From: DASUPK01 sp963843085
GTDB taxonomy: Bacteria > Actinomycetota > Thermoleophilia > Solirubrobacterales > 70-9
DNA length: 64,000 bases
Direction: 5' to 3'
Assembly: GCA_963843085.1 (NCBI GenBank)
Contig: CAWJJG010000011.1
Span: forward strand, 310,001 to 374,000
The position numbers and the translations under genes are program-made. Positions 1 to 8,078 of the stretch are shown here, one piece after another; the stretch's first letter is position 1; each line of letters begins with the position of its first letter. The notes beneath the pieces are model-generated. The model had not been told where the DNA came from and searched no databases. It saw nothing but the letters and a program-made list of their open reading frames with translations.

Positions 1-879
1 CCTGATGCCAACGTCCTTGGCGTAGCGGGGCGGATTCGGCCCGGGTGCCGAGTGGTCACCCAGGGAGGGGTCGCCGCCGTCCACCACGACGTCGTCGGGG
101 CTGATGCCCGTGCCCTGGATCTGGAGGTTGCAGCGAATGCAGGGGCCGAGATCCGGGATGCCGTGCCGGTCCTCCAGCGGCGGCTGCGGCGCAGGATTCG
201 CCCCGGGCTCCCGGCCGATCACGACGATCAGATTCTGGTCGTTCGGGCACTGCCCCTGGTAGCGGTAGGACACGGCGCCCGTCTCCCCCTTGTCGTTCGT
301 CTCCTTCAGGGATGCGCAGGCGGGGTCATTGGTCGGCTTCGCCCTGGAAGCCGGCTCCGTGTAGATGCCGGGCATGACCTCGACGCGGTCGTTGTTGTGC
401 GAGGCCGTGACGGCGGCCTGAATCGAGTCATAACGGCAGCGGCGCAGCAGCTTGATGTTGAAGCGGCGCAGCTTTCGAGCCCCTTTCCTGCTCACCCGGA
501 TCGTGGGCTGGGAGGGGCGCAGCCGGTAGCCGTTCGCCCGCGCCGCCTTCAGCCCCGTGTTCAGCCTCTTGATCGACGGGTTCCTCGAGAGCCTCCTCCG
601 GGTGGCGTGCTTGCGCATCTTCTTGGGCGGCACGTGAGAGCAGACGACCCGCGTCGTGCCCGGCGCCTTTTTCTTCAGAGCGCTGAACAGGCTGCGGACG
701 ATCGGAACCGATCCGCCGGCGGCTGGATGGACCGCGGTGTCGGGCGCCGGATCAGGCCAGTAGGAGGCTCGCTCGACATGCGCCAGCGCCAGCGCCGGCA
801 GCGCAGCCAGCAGCCCCACTCCGAGCGCAATCGCCGTCAGCCGCCGATTGCGAATCGACTTCCCGAATTTGGCGCTCAC
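1..879 (-). CDS. Secreted parallel beta-helix protein, C-terminus outside window
   Basis: A minus-strand frame is open from a GTG at 877-879 through the window edge (293 codons seen). It begins with a basic stretch and a hydrophobic signal segment ending in ALALA (about residues 14-34). A lysine/arginine-rich segment follows, then the motif DSIQAAV...DRVEVMPGIYTE (about residues 152-175). That motif marks the first coils of pectate-lyase-like right-handed beta-helix proteins. The same arrangement occurs in the intact protein at 40251-41843 (TIQAAVNKA...DWILVGPGDYHE), so the two are probably paralogues. Role: extracellular or cell-surface; substrate unknown. The start is chosen because the signal peptide begins here and no in-frame ATG lies upstream. 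It is divergent from the hydroxylase at 957. Confidence 0.75.
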   Translation of the reverse strand, partial: MSAKFGKSIRNRRLTAIALGVGLLAALPALALAHVERASYWPDPAPDTAVHPAAGGSVPIVRSLFSALKKKAPGTTRVVCSHVPPKKMRKHATRRRLSRNPSIKRLNTGLKAARANGYRLRPSQPTIRVSRKGARKLRRFNIKLLRRCRYDSIQAAVTASHNNDRVEVMPGIYTEPASRAKPTNDPACASLKETNDKGETGAVSYRYQGQCPNDQNLIVVIGREPGANPAPQPPLEDRHGIPDLGPCIRCNLQIQGTGISPDDVVVDGGDPSLGDHSAPGPNPPRYAKDVGIR

Positions 880-911
880 CCCATTCGCCCCATTTCTCCC
901 TGGTCGAGCTT

Positions 912-929
912 CTACCTAGAATTAGGTAG
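912..929. promoter_or_regulatory. AT-rich palindrome in a divergent promoter
   Basis: CTACCTA and TAGGTAG are perfect 7-nt inverted arms around GAAT. They lie between the divergent GTG at 879 and ATG at 957, in an AT-rich patch of an otherwise GC-rich region. Position and symmetry suggest an operator for a dimeric regulator overlapping both promoters. No regulator gene is adjacent, so the binding protein is unknown. Confidence 0.45.
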
Positions 930-956
930 ACCGGCACTCTACTAGGCTCCCTTTCG

Positions 957-1631
957 ATGCGTTCCGGTCAGGTCAGCTCACTCGGCCAGGCGCGCCGTGA
1001 GTTCCTGCGCAAGGAATCCGCATGGGTGATCGGGGACGGCGTGCTGGCCCTCGTCGTCCTGCGCGGCGTGATCGGCGATCTGACCTGGCGTGATGCCGTG
1101 GCCGTCGCGGCCCTTCTGGCGATCTATCCGTTCGGGGAATGGGCGATTCACGTCTACCTGCTGCACGCGAAGCCGATCAGGATCCGCGGCCGCAAGCTCG
1201 AGACGGTCGCCGCCCGAGCCCACCGGGCACACCACGCCGACCCGAACGACCTCGACATGGTCCTCCTCTACTGGTGGCAGGCGGCCTTCCTGATGCTGGT
1301 CGCGGTCCCGCTCACCATCGGCCTCGTCTCGGTGATCGTCACGGTGGCCGCGGGGCCCGTCCCGTTCGGCGTGATGGTGAGCGGCGCGATCGCGGGCTAT
1401 TGCATGGTCTTCGCCTACGAGTGGACGCACTTCCTGATCCACACCGCGTACCGGCCGCGGACGAGCGCCTACAGGGCGGTTTGGCGAAACCACCGGCTCC
1501 ACCACTTCAAGAACGAGCACTTCTGGCACGGGATCACCAACAACATCTCCGACCGCGTGCTCGGCACGAACCCCGGCGCTCGCGACGTGCCGAAGTCCGA
1601 TACGGCTCGGACCCTGGACCCGGCGCGTTGA
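957..1631 (+). CDS. Fatty acid hydroxylase / sterol desaturase superfamily membrane protein
   Basis: 224 aa with about four membrane segments. It carries the histidine clusters of the di-iron hydroxylase superfamily: HVYLLH (65-70), HRAHH (89-93), THFLIH (157-162), HRLHH (179-183) and HFWH (188-191). The family uses a non-haem di-iron site facing the cytoplasm to hydroxylate or desaturate acyl chains, sterols or carotenoids; the substrate here cannot be told. The C-terminal box HRLHHFKNEHFWHG resembles fatty acid 2-hydroxylases. The gene is 13 nt upstream of the acetolactate decarboxylase gene, so cotranscription is likely. Confidence 0.8.
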   Translation: MRSGQVSSLGQARREFLRKESAWVIGDGVLALVVLRGVIGDLTWRDAVAVAALLAIYPFGEWAIHVYLLHAKPIRIRGRKLETVAARAHRAHHADPNDLDMVLLYWWQAAFLMLVAVPLTIGLVSVIVTVAAGPVPFGVMVSGAIAGYCMVFAYEWTHFLIHTAYRPRTSAYRAVWRNHRLHHFKNEHFWHGITNNISDRVLGTNPGARDVPKSDTARTLDPAR

Positions 1632-1644
1632 GCGCCCACTCCGA

Positions 1645-2430
1645 ATGAGCCTCGACGAGCGCTGGATCCGCTCGCTTCACGTCGAGGCGATGCGACGCGC
1701 CGACCTGCATGCCGAGCACGACCCGCACGTCCTCTTCCAGGCCTCGACGATCGGCGCGCTGGTCGACGGCTCCTTCGAGGGCGACGTCAGCTTCGCGGAG
1801 CTCGCGGAGCACGGCGACCTCGGCCTCGGGACCATCAACCACCTGGACGGCGAGATGATCGCCCTCGGCGGGACCTTCTACCGCGCCGATGTCGATGGCG
1901 ACATCAGCGAGATCCCCCTGGAGGAGCTGACCCCGTTCGCCGTCATGGTGCCCTTCGAGGGCGACATCGGGTTCGACCTCGAGGGCTCGATCGACCACGA
2001 TCGCCTCCTCTCCGAGATCGACCGCCGGATTCCCGCCGATGCCGCCTCCTGCGCGGTTCGAATCGATGGCCGGTTCGAGCTGGTCAAGGCTCGATCGGTT
2101 CCGCGGCAGGACCCGCCCTACCGGCCGCTCACCGAGGTGGTGGGCGAGCAGCACGTCTTCGAGCTGACCGGGGTCGACGGAACGATGCTCGGCTTCCGCT
2201 TCCCCGAGTACGCCGAGGGAATCGAGGTCGCCGGCTGGCACCTCCACTTCATCAGCGAGGACCGCAAGCGCGGCGGGCACGTGCTCGACTCCCGGGCCGA
2301 GACGGCGCACGTCGAGCTCGACCCCTCGGGAGAACTGCACGTCGAGCTTCCTCCGGGCATCGACCTGGCGGACCGCGGCGCCGCCGAGGACACCCACGCC
2401 GCGATCGACCGAGTGGAGCACGGTGGCTGA
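1645..2430 (+). CDS. alsD: Alpha-acetolactate decarboxylase
   Basis: 261 aa, full length for the family. It converts 2-acetolactate to acetoin in the cytoplasm. The zinc ligands appear as H199-x-H201-x10-H212 within GWHLHFISEDRKRGGH, and the conserved LDGE (67-70) and mid-protein glutamates are present. The Thr-Ile-Gly-Ala-Leu (35-39) and N-H-L-D-G-E core motifs are typical. No acetolactate synthase is next to it. The 3' end overlaps the epimerase gene by 8 nt, so translation is probably coupled. An overflow/acetoin role is known for the family; the context does not confirm it. Confidence 0.9.
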   Translation: MSLDERWIRSLHVEAMRRADLHAEHDPHVLFQASTIGALVDGSFEGDVSFAELAEHGDLGLGTINHLDGEMIALGGTFYRADVDGDISEIPLEELTPFAVMVPFEGDIGFDLEGSIDHDRLLSEIDRRIPADAASCAVRIDGRFELVKARSVPRQDPPYRPLTEVVGEQHVFELTGVDGTMLGFRFPEYAEGIEVAGWHLHFISEDRKRGGHVLDSRAETAHVELDPSGELHVELPPGIDLADRGAAEDTHAAIDRVEHGG

Positions 2431-3397
2431 CGCGCCGGGCCGTGTCCTGGTCACCGGTGCGGCCGGGTTCATCGGCCGGGCCCTGGTCGAGCGCTTCCGC
2501 GCCATGGGGAGCGACGTGCGCGGCGTGGACGTCGTCGATATCGACGACGAGGCCCACCTCGCCGCGGACCTGACCGATCCGCGCGCCTGGCAGGGACACG
2601 CGGAGGGTTGCGACCTCGTCGTCCACACCGCCGCGGTGGTCGGGATGTACAGCTCGGGTGAGGGCTACTGGGAGACGAACGTCGCCGCGACCCGGCACGC
2701 GATCGACGTGGCCATCGCGGCCGGCGCCAAGCGCTTCGTGCACCTCTCCTCGATCGTGGTCTTCGGCTTCGACTTCGAGGGAGAGGTCGACGAGCGCTCC
2801 CCGGTCCGCCCCAACGGCGTGCACTACGTCGACACCAAGATCGCGAGCGAGCAGGTCGCGCTCGAGGCGCACGCCGAGGGGGAGATCCCCTGCACCATCG
2901 TCCGCCCCGGAGACGTGTACGGGCCGCGCTCCCGACCGTGGACCGTCGAGCCCATCCGCCTGCTGAAGGCGAAGCAGCTGATCTTGCCGGACGGCGGCCG
3001 CGGCCTGCACAGCCCCGTCTACGTGGACGACCTGGTCGACGGGATCGTGCGGGCGTCGACGGTGCCGGAGGCCGAGGGACGGGTCTTCATCGTGACCGGC
3101 GCCGAGAAGCCGACGATCGGCGAGTTCTTCGGCAACTACTGCCGGATGCTCGGCATCGGAGATCCGCGGACGGCGCCCACCCGCGTCGTCCGCGAGGTCG
3201 CCCGCGTGATGGACCTGGCGGCAAAGGTGCGCGCCAGGCGCAGCGAGGCAACGCCCGCGACGATCGACTACCTCACCCGCCGAGGCAGCTACTCGATCGA
3301 GCGCGCCCGCGAGGCCCTGGGCTACGAGCCGGCCCACGACCTCGACGCCGGCATGGGGAAGACCGAGGAGTGGCTGCGAGCGGAGGGCCTGATCTAG
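2423..3397 (+). CDS. NAD-dependent epimerase/dehydratase (extended SDR)
   Basis: 324 aa from a GTG overlapping the previous stop codon. The N-terminal Rossmann motif VTGAAGFIG (about 10-18) and the catalytic Tyr-x3-Lys (YVDTK, about 136-140) are both present, with the upstream Ser in HLSSIVVFG. This is the extended SDR group that also includes 3-beta-hydroxysteroid dehydrogenase-like and nucleotide-sugar epimerases. The substrate is unassigned. Cotranscription with the hydroxylase and acetolactate decarboxylase is likely from spacing. The stop codon directly abuts the 3' end of the convergent tRNA-Pro gene. Confidence 0.85.
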   Translation: MADAPGRVLVTGAAGFIGRALVERFRAMGSDVRGVDVVDIDDEAHLAADLTDPRAWQGHAEGCDLVVHTAAVVGMYSSGEGYWETNVAATRHAIDVAIAAGAKRFVHLSSIVVFGFDFEGEVDERSPVRPNGVHYVDTKIASEQVALEAHAEGEIPCTIVRPGDVYGPRSRPWTVEPIRLLKAKQLILPDGGRGLHSPVYVDDLVDGIVRASTVPEAEGRVFIVTGAEKPTIGEFFGNYCRMLGIGDPRTAPTRVVREVARVMDLAAKVRARRSEATPATIDYLTRRGSYSIERAREALGYEPAHDLDAGMGKTEEWLRAEGLI

Positions 3398-3472
3398 TCG
3401 GGGCGCTCGGATTCGAACCGAGGGTCTCCAGATCCCAGATCTGGCGCGATAACCAGGCTTCGCTACGCCCCG
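3398..3472 (-). tRNA. tRNA-Pro (anticodon TGG)
   Basis: A 75-nt cloverleaf reads on the minus strand. The acceptor stem is CGGGGCG/CGCCCCG with discriminator A. The D-arm is GCGA...TCGC, the anticodon stem CCAGA/TCTGG encloses loop TCTGGGA (anticodon TGG), and the T-arm is CTCGG-TTCGAAT-CCGAG. CCA is not encoded. The 3' end touches the stop codon of the convergent epimerase gene with no spacer. The last codons of the decayed HTH gene upstream run into its first ten nucleotides. Confidence 0.95.
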
Positions 3473-4018
3473 CTGCCGGCCGAGTCTAGCCACTGCTTTT
3501 TGATCGATTCGATCCAGCCCTGCAGGCGAGAACGGAAGATCGTGTCGTTACTCGCACGGTCAGAACCCCGTGCTCCGAGCGCCAGGTCCGTCCGCGCAGT
3601 TGGTTGCTGTTCGACTTGCGCTGGTGAACATCCGAATCCAGCGGACGGCAAGTCTCATCACCGCCGGATCGGAGTTTGAAATTGAGACGCAGTTCCTGTT
3701 GCGCTTGAACCCCTCGGCGATATAGAGGGAAACGAAGTCGCGGAAAGTCTGAATCCTGTCGAGCCGCGCGAACTCCGAACGCCCCAGCTCATACGCCTCA
3801 TCCCGATGCCGCTTGTATTTCCTCTGCATCGCCTGATTGCCCTTGGTGTGTCCCGGACCGCTCCGAGATGTGCAGCGTTTCGATCGCGGCATGTCAGCGA
3901 CCCAGAAGTACGCCGTTGTCCGGGACACAGATAGGCGCTCCGCAATCTCATCGATCGTCAGGTCGCGATCCCGCCGGAGCTGACGCGCCTTCTCCCTCAC
4001 GTAGGGCGGATAGGTCAC
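3463..4018 (-). pseudogene. Decayed HTH protein, possibly linked to a LAGLIDADG-like domain
   Basis: Starting at a GTG (4016-4018), the frame encodes an N-terminal helix-turn-helix (LTIDEIAERLSVSRTTAYFW). A conserved block follows with FVSLYIAEGFKRNRN and SNSDPAVMRLAVRWIR. The frame then runs to a stop at 3560. Family-like sequence continues in other frames: R-K-S-N-S-N-Q-L-R-G-R-T-W-R-S-E-H-G-V-L around 3545-3620, then NDTIFRSRLQGWIESIKKQW to a stop at 3463-3465. Two lesions explain this: an internal deletion of several dozen codons near 3620, and a one-base loss near 3548. The 'YIAEG...NSDP' pattern recalls LAGLIDADG-type endonucleases; that link is a guess from motif shape. Confidence 0.75.
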
Positions 4019-4019
4019 G

Positions 4020-4037
4020 ACTCAATTCGAATCGAGT
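4020..4037. promoter_or_regulatory. Near-palindrome upstream of the HTH pseudogene
   Basis: ACTCAATTCGAATCGAGT is an 18-nt inverted repeat with one mismatched pair, lying 2 nt upstream of the GTG of the HTH gene. Position suggests an autoregulatory operator or part of its promoter. No other copy was noticed in the window. Weak evidence. Confidence 0.25.
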
Positions 4038-4107
4038 GGATGTGACCGGTAGCGCGCGGAATGTGACGAGAGTGTGTCGCCGTCGGGCGGGTTAGGGTTC
4101 CGCGCCC

Positions 4108-5340
4108 GTGGCGGAGGTACTTCCACTCAAGGCGCTCCACTACGACCTCGAGAAGGTCGGATCGCTCGCCGACGTCGTCGCGCCGCCCTATGACGTCATC
4201 GACGACGAGCAGCGCGCCAAGCTCGTCGCCCGCTCGTCGCACAACGTCGTCGAGCTCGACCTACCCCGCGATGCGGACGGAGGCGACCAGTACCAGCACT
4301 CGGCGGGGCTGCTCGCCGAGTGGACCGGCGAGGGAATCCTCACCCGCGACACCGAGCCTCAGATCTGGGCGCTCGAGCAGGACTACAGGGCGCCGGATGG
4401 CTCCCAGCTGACTCGGCGCGGTTTCCTGGCGCGCGTGAAGCTCGCTCCCTACGGAGAGGGCATCCGCCCGCACGAGCGGACTCAGCCCGGCCCCAAGGAG
4501 GACCGCCTCAGGCTCACCCGCGCGACGCGCCACAACCTCTCCCCGATCTTCGCTCTCCATCCCGGCGACGCCTGGCAGCACCTGGAGCCGGCGCTCGGCG
4601 AGGAGCCCTGGGGCGAGGTCACTGACGAGGACGGCACGACCCACCGCGTCTGGCGGATCGGCGATCCAGCCGTCCACGATGCCATCGCCGCCGAGCTCGA
4701 GCCGGGCGAGCTGCTGATCGCGGACGGCCACCATCGCTACGAGACCTCGCTCGCCTACCAGCGCGAGGTCGGCCCGGGGGGGGATGCCGACTACGTGCTG
4801 ATGGCTCTCGTTTCCCTCGAGGACCCCGGTCTCACCGTCTTCCCCACCCACCGACTGCTGAAGACGCGGCTGGGCCATGATTCCTTCGCCAAGGAGTTCG
4901 ATCTCGATGAGGTGCTCGTCGGCGACCTCGATCCGGCTGGGACGGACGGCGTCGGCATCTTCGGCTTCCTGGACTCGGATGGCGGGACCAGTTTCCGGCT
5001 GCGCCTTCGCGACAACCACCGCCTGAATGAGGTCCTCGCCGATCGCTCCGAGGCCTACCGGACGCTGGACGCGGCGATCCTCGAGGAGCTCGTCCTCAAG
5101 GGCATCGCCGGGATGACCACCGAGGACATCGCCGCGAAGCGGGGCATCGGCTATACGCCGCACATCGGCGATGTTTTCAAGAAGCTCACCGCGGGCGACT
5201 ACCAGGCGGGCTTCGTCCTGCGCGCGACGCCCGTCGACCAGGTACGCGCCGTGGCCGCGGCCGGTGAGACGATGCCGCCGAAGTCGACCTACTTCTTCCC
5301 GAAGCTCCTCACCGGCATCGCATTCAACCCGCTCGGTTAG
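4108..5340 (+). CDS. DUF1015 family protein
   Basis: 410 aa from a GTG, full length for the family. Typical DUF1015 blocks are present: VVAPPYDVI near residue 28, an internal HERTQPGPKEDRL block, and IADGHHRYETSLAYQ near 210. The biochemical role of the family is not established; it is often found near serine biosynthesis genes in other genomes, though not here. The last 4 nt overlap the convergent VOC gene. Confidence 0.85.
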   Translation: MAEVLPLKALHYDLEKVGSLADVVAPPYDVIDDEQRAKLVARSSHNVVELDLPRDADGGDQYQHSAGLLAEWTGEGILTRDTEPQIWALEQDYRAPDGSQLTRRGFLARVKLAPYGEGIRPHERTQPGPKEDRLRLTRATRHNLSPIFALHPGDAWQHLEPALGEEPWGEVTDEDGTTHRVWRIGDPAVHDAIAAELEPGELLIADGHHRYETSLAYQREVGPGGDADYVLMALVSLEDPGLTVFPTHRLLKTRLGHDSFAKEFDLDEVLVGDLDPAGTDGVGIFGFLDSDGGTSFRLRLRDNHRLNEVLADRSEAYRTLDAAILEELVLKGIAGMTTEDIAAKRGIGYTPHIGDVFKKLTAGDYQAGFVLRATPVDQVRAVAAAGETMPPKSTYFFPKLLTGIAFNPLG

Positions 5341-5678
5341 CCGGCCTGGCCGAAGCCGATCCGGTTGCCCTCCGGATCGGCGATTTCGGCCTTGCGGGTC
5401 TGCTCGTTGATCCCCGCGATCTCGCCGATGTCGATCCCGCGTTCCCGCATTCCGGCCAGTCGCTCGTCGAGGTCGTCGACCATCACCGTGACCAGCGCCT
5501 TGCCGGCTCGCTCGGGATCCGCGACCACATAGATCCAGCTCTCATCCGTCAGGCGCCAGGCCCGCTCCGTCTCGTTCGGCGCCATGTCCGGCGGTGCGCC
5601 GAGGAGCTGCTCGTACCACGCAATCGCGGCGTCGAGGTCGGCGACCGGAATGCCCGCGAACAAGACGTTGATTGCCAA
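5337..5678 (-). CDS. VOC (glyoxalase/bleomycin resistance-like) family protein
   Basis: 113 aa, one vicinal-oxygen-chelate module pair: beta-alpha-beta-beta-beta starting VLFAGIPVADLDAAIAWYEQ and ending in IADPEGNRIGFGQ. The family binds a metal and acts on small electrophiles or binds drugs; the substrate is unknown. It is convergent with the DUF1015 gene (4-nt overlap) and divergent from the adenosyltransferase gene. Confidence 0.8.
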   Translation of the reverse strand: MAINVLFAGIPVADLDAAIAWYEQLLGAPPDMAPNETERAWRLTDESWIYVVADPERAGKALVTVMVDDLDERLAGMRERGIDIGEIAGINEQTRKAEIADPEGNRIGFGQAG

Positions 5679-5710
5679 GTGACCCTCCCTTGCCCGATAT
5701 CGTCGTTTAC

Positions 5711-6283
5711 GTGGTCAAGATTTATACGAAGAAGGGCGACGACGGGACGACCTCGCTCTGGTACGGCGGCCGGGTTCCCAAGGCCAACGCCCGGACCGAG
5801 GCCTACGGGTCGATCGATGAGGCCACCTCACATCTCGGCGTGGCCCGCGCCCTCTGCAAGGCCGAGAACCAGGCCGACCTGCACTCCACCATCCTCTCCC
5901 TGCAGCAGGACCTGTTCGTCGCCGGCGCCGAGCTCGCGACCTCTCCGGAGGCCGCCGACCGGCTCGAGGACGGGATCAGCCGCGTCACCGACGGGATGGT
6001 CGAGGCCCTCGAGGTCGACATCGACCGGTACATGAACCAGGTCGACCTGCCACCGCACTTCGTCATCCCCGGCGGCACGGAGCTCTCCGCCGCGCTCGAC
6101 GTCGCCAGGACGGCGATCCGGCGTGCGGAGCGGCGCACCGTCGAGCTGCGCGACGCCGAGGGGCTCGCCTCCGACGCGGTCCTCCGCTATCTCAACCGCG
6201 CCTCCGACCTCGCCTTCGCCCTGGCCCGGTTCGCCGACGAGCCCAACCCGCAGATGTTCGAAGGAAGGGACGCGGGCTCATGA
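5711..6283 (+). CDS. PduO-type cob(I)alamin adenosyltransferase
   Basis: 190 aa from GTG 5711, an all-alpha ATP:cob(I)alamin adenosyltransferase that makes adenosylcobalamin. Hallmarks are IYTKKGDDGTT at the N-terminus (ATP binding), GSIDEATSHLG (about 36-46) and ARTAIRRAERRTVEL (about 133-147). An in-frame ATG exists at 5672, but it would overlap the start of the divergent VOC gene and add residues the family lacks, so the GTG is preferred. It overlaps the OsmC gene by 4 nt (ATGA). Confidence 0.88.
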   Translation: MVKIYTKKGDDGTTSLWYGGRVPKANARTEAYGSIDEATSHLGVARALCKAENQADLHSTILSLQQDLFVAGAELATSPEAADRLEDGISRVTDGMVEALEVDIDRYMNQVDLPPHFVIPGGTELSAALDVARTAIRRAERRTVELRDAEGLASDAVLRYLNRASDLAFALARFADEPNPQMFEGRDAGS

Positions 6284-6684
6284 AGCGCGCCATCGCCCGA
6301 CGCCGGAAGGGATACGAGCATGAGATCGAGATCCGCGAGCACCGCCTGATCTCCGATGAGCCGGAGGAGAGCGGGGGCACCGATCGGGGCCCGAAGCCGA
6401 CCGAGCTGCTGGCGGCCTCCCTCGCCAGCTGCACGGCGATCACGATCGAGATGTACGCGGACCGGAAAGGCTGGGATCTCGGCCAGGTCGAGGTCAGCGC
6501 GGACTTCACCGAGGCCACCGCCGACACGGCGGCGAAGTTCGAGGTCGACATCAAGCTGCCCGCCGGGCTCACGGACGAGCAACGCGACCGCATTCTGACG
6601 ATCGCCCGCAAGTGCCCGGTCCACAGGGCGCTGATGGGGGCCGACGTCGAGGTCGACGACTCGGTCGAGCTGACCCGGGGCTAG
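6280..6684 (+). CDS. OsmC family peroxiredoxin-like protein
   Basis: 134 aa. The OsmC/Ohr fold reduces organic hydroperoxides through two cysteines. Here they are in ASLASCTAIT (about 49) and ARKCPVHRAL (about 110), both conserved positions. Preceded by an ATGA overlap with the adenosyltransferase gene and followed 3 nt later by an SDR gene, so part of one transcription unit (5711-8041). Confidence 0.85.
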   Translation: MKRAIARRRKGYEHEIEIREHRLISDEPEESGGTDRGPKPTELLAASLASCTAITIEMYADRKGWDLGQVEVSADFTEATADTAAKFEVDIKLPAGLTDEQRDRILTIARKCPVHRALMGADVEVDDSVELTRG

Positions 6685-6687
6685 GTC

Positions 6688-7500
6688 GTGGACCTGGGCC
6701 TCAAAGGCCGCGCCTGTGTGGTGACCGGCGCCAGCCGCGGCATCGGCCGGGCCACCGCGCGGATGCTCTGTGCCGAGGGCGCCGACGTCCTCCTGGTCGC
6801 GCGCTCGGAGGAGGCGCTGCTCGAGGCGGCGGACGAGTGCGCCGCGGCCGGTCAGGAGGCAGGCGGGCGAGCCGAGTCGCTGGTCGCCGACGTCACGGAG
6901 GCCGACGCGGCGACGCTGATCGTCAGTGAGGCCGGCGACCGCCTCGGCCAACTCGACGTTCTCGTCAACAACGCCGGCACGGCCCGCCGGCGCGATCTCG
7001 ACGATGTTCCGGACGAGGATTGGTACGCCGCCTGGGAGCTCAACGTGATGGCCCCCATGCGCCTGATGCGCGCGGCTGTCCCGGGGATGCGCGACCGCGG
7101 CTGGGGCCGCATCGTCAACGTCTCGAGCTCATCGGGAAAGCGCCCGTCGGGCAGCACGCCCGAGTACTCCGTGGCGAAGGCGGCCGAGCTCTCGCTCTCC
7201 CGGCTCTTCGCCGACCGATACGCGGCGGACGGGGTCCTGATCAACGCGATCGCGCCCGGAGCTGTCAGGTCCGAGCTCTGGACGGAGGAGGGCGGCCTGC
7301 TCGACCAGGTGATGGAGATGGAGGGCCTCTCCAGTAGAGAGGAGGCCCTCGAGGCCGCGGCGCGCGGCCGCCCGATCGGCCGTCTGGCCGAGCTGGACGA
7401 GATCGTCGGGCCGATCGTCTTCCTCTGCTCTCAGCACGCGTCCTACACCTCCGGTGCGGCATGGAGCGTCGATGGCGGAGTCGTCCAGATCATCATCTGA
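6688..7500 (+). CDS. Short-chain dehydrogenase/reductase
   Basis: 270 aa from a GTG, classical SDR. Motifs: VTGASRGIGRA (cofactor loop), NNAG, catalytic Ser in VNVSSSSG and YSVAK (Tyr-x3-Lys), and a C-terminal SVDGG typical of FabG-like members. It lacks a clear acidic residue that would fix NAD over NADP. The substrate is unassigned. The 3' end overlaps the Nudix gene by 29 nt in another frame. Confidence 0.88.
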   Translation: MDLGLKGRACVVTGASRGIGRATARMLCAEGADVLLVARSEEALLEAADECAAAGQEAGGRAESLVADVTEADAATLIVSEAGDRLGQLDVLVNNAGTARRRDLDDVPDEDWYAAWELNVMAPMRLMRAAVPGMRDRGWGRIVNVSSSSGKRPSGSTPEYSVAKAAELSLSRLFADRYAADGVLINAIAPGAVRSELWTEEGGLLDQVMEMEGLSSREEALEAAARGRPIGRLAELDEIVGPIVFLCSQHASYTSGAAWSVDGGVVQIII

Positions 7501-8041
7501 TCTCGGGTCGCTGCTGCTCTCGCCCGCCGACGCCGAGCAGCTCGACGCCCACGGCCACACCGAGGCCGCCGTACTGGTCCCGATGCACGGCTGGCCGGCG
7601 AACCCGGGGCTCGTCTTCACAGAGCGCAAGTCGGACCTGAAGCGCCACGCGGGAGAGATCTCATTCCCGGGTGGCCGCCGGGACGGGGATGAGGACCTGC
7701 TCGATACCGCCCTCCGCGAAGCCGAGGAGGAGATCGGTCTTGCGCGGGACAACGTCGAGGTCGTCGGCGCCCTGCCCCCGATCGGCACCTTCGTCACCAA
7801 TTACAAGGTTCACCCATTCGTCGGCCTGATCGACGAGGGCATGCGCTTCGAGCCGAACCCGTCCGAGGTCGAGAGCGTGCTCATCGCCTCGCTCGACGAT
7901 CTGGTCGCCGCCTACGCCAAGCGCCGGCTCGTCCGCCGCGGCGTTCCGATCAAGACGGACACCTACGAGATCTCCGACAAGCTGATCTGGGGAGCGACGG
8001 CCCGCATCCTCGGCCTGCTGCTCGAGCGGATCAGGCCATGA
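7472..8041 (+). CDS. Nudix hydrolase, CoA pyrophosphatase-like
   Basis: 189 aa from ATG 7472; a GTG at 7454 would add six residues. The Nudix box reads G-x5-E-x7-REAEEEIGL beginning at the glycine of GGRRDGDED. The preceding RKSDLKRHAGEISFPGG is the extra motif of the CoA-diphosphatase group (NudL/NUDT7/8). The likely reaction is cleavage of CoA or acyl-CoA to phosphopantetheine and 3',5'-ADP. The start lies inside the SDR gene, indicating translational coupling. Confidence 0.85.
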   Translation: MAESSRSSSDLGSLLLSPADAEQLDAHGHTEAAVLVPMHGWPANPGLVFTERKSDLKRHAGEISFPGGRRDGDEDLLDTALREAEEEIGLARDNVEVVGALPPIGTFVTNYKVHPFVGLIDEGMRFEPNPSEVESVLIASLDDLVAAYAKRRLVRRGVPIKTDTYEISDKLIWGATARILGLLLERIRP

Positions 8042-8078
8042 CCGATGAGTTTCGAGCCCAGGAGGCGTCTACACAGAC

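Noticed and set aside
52..945. Long plus-strand open frame at the window start
   Set aside because: It is antisense to the secreted beta-helix gene, Arg/Val/Asp-rich with no domain; the minus-strand frame has a signal peptide and family motif.
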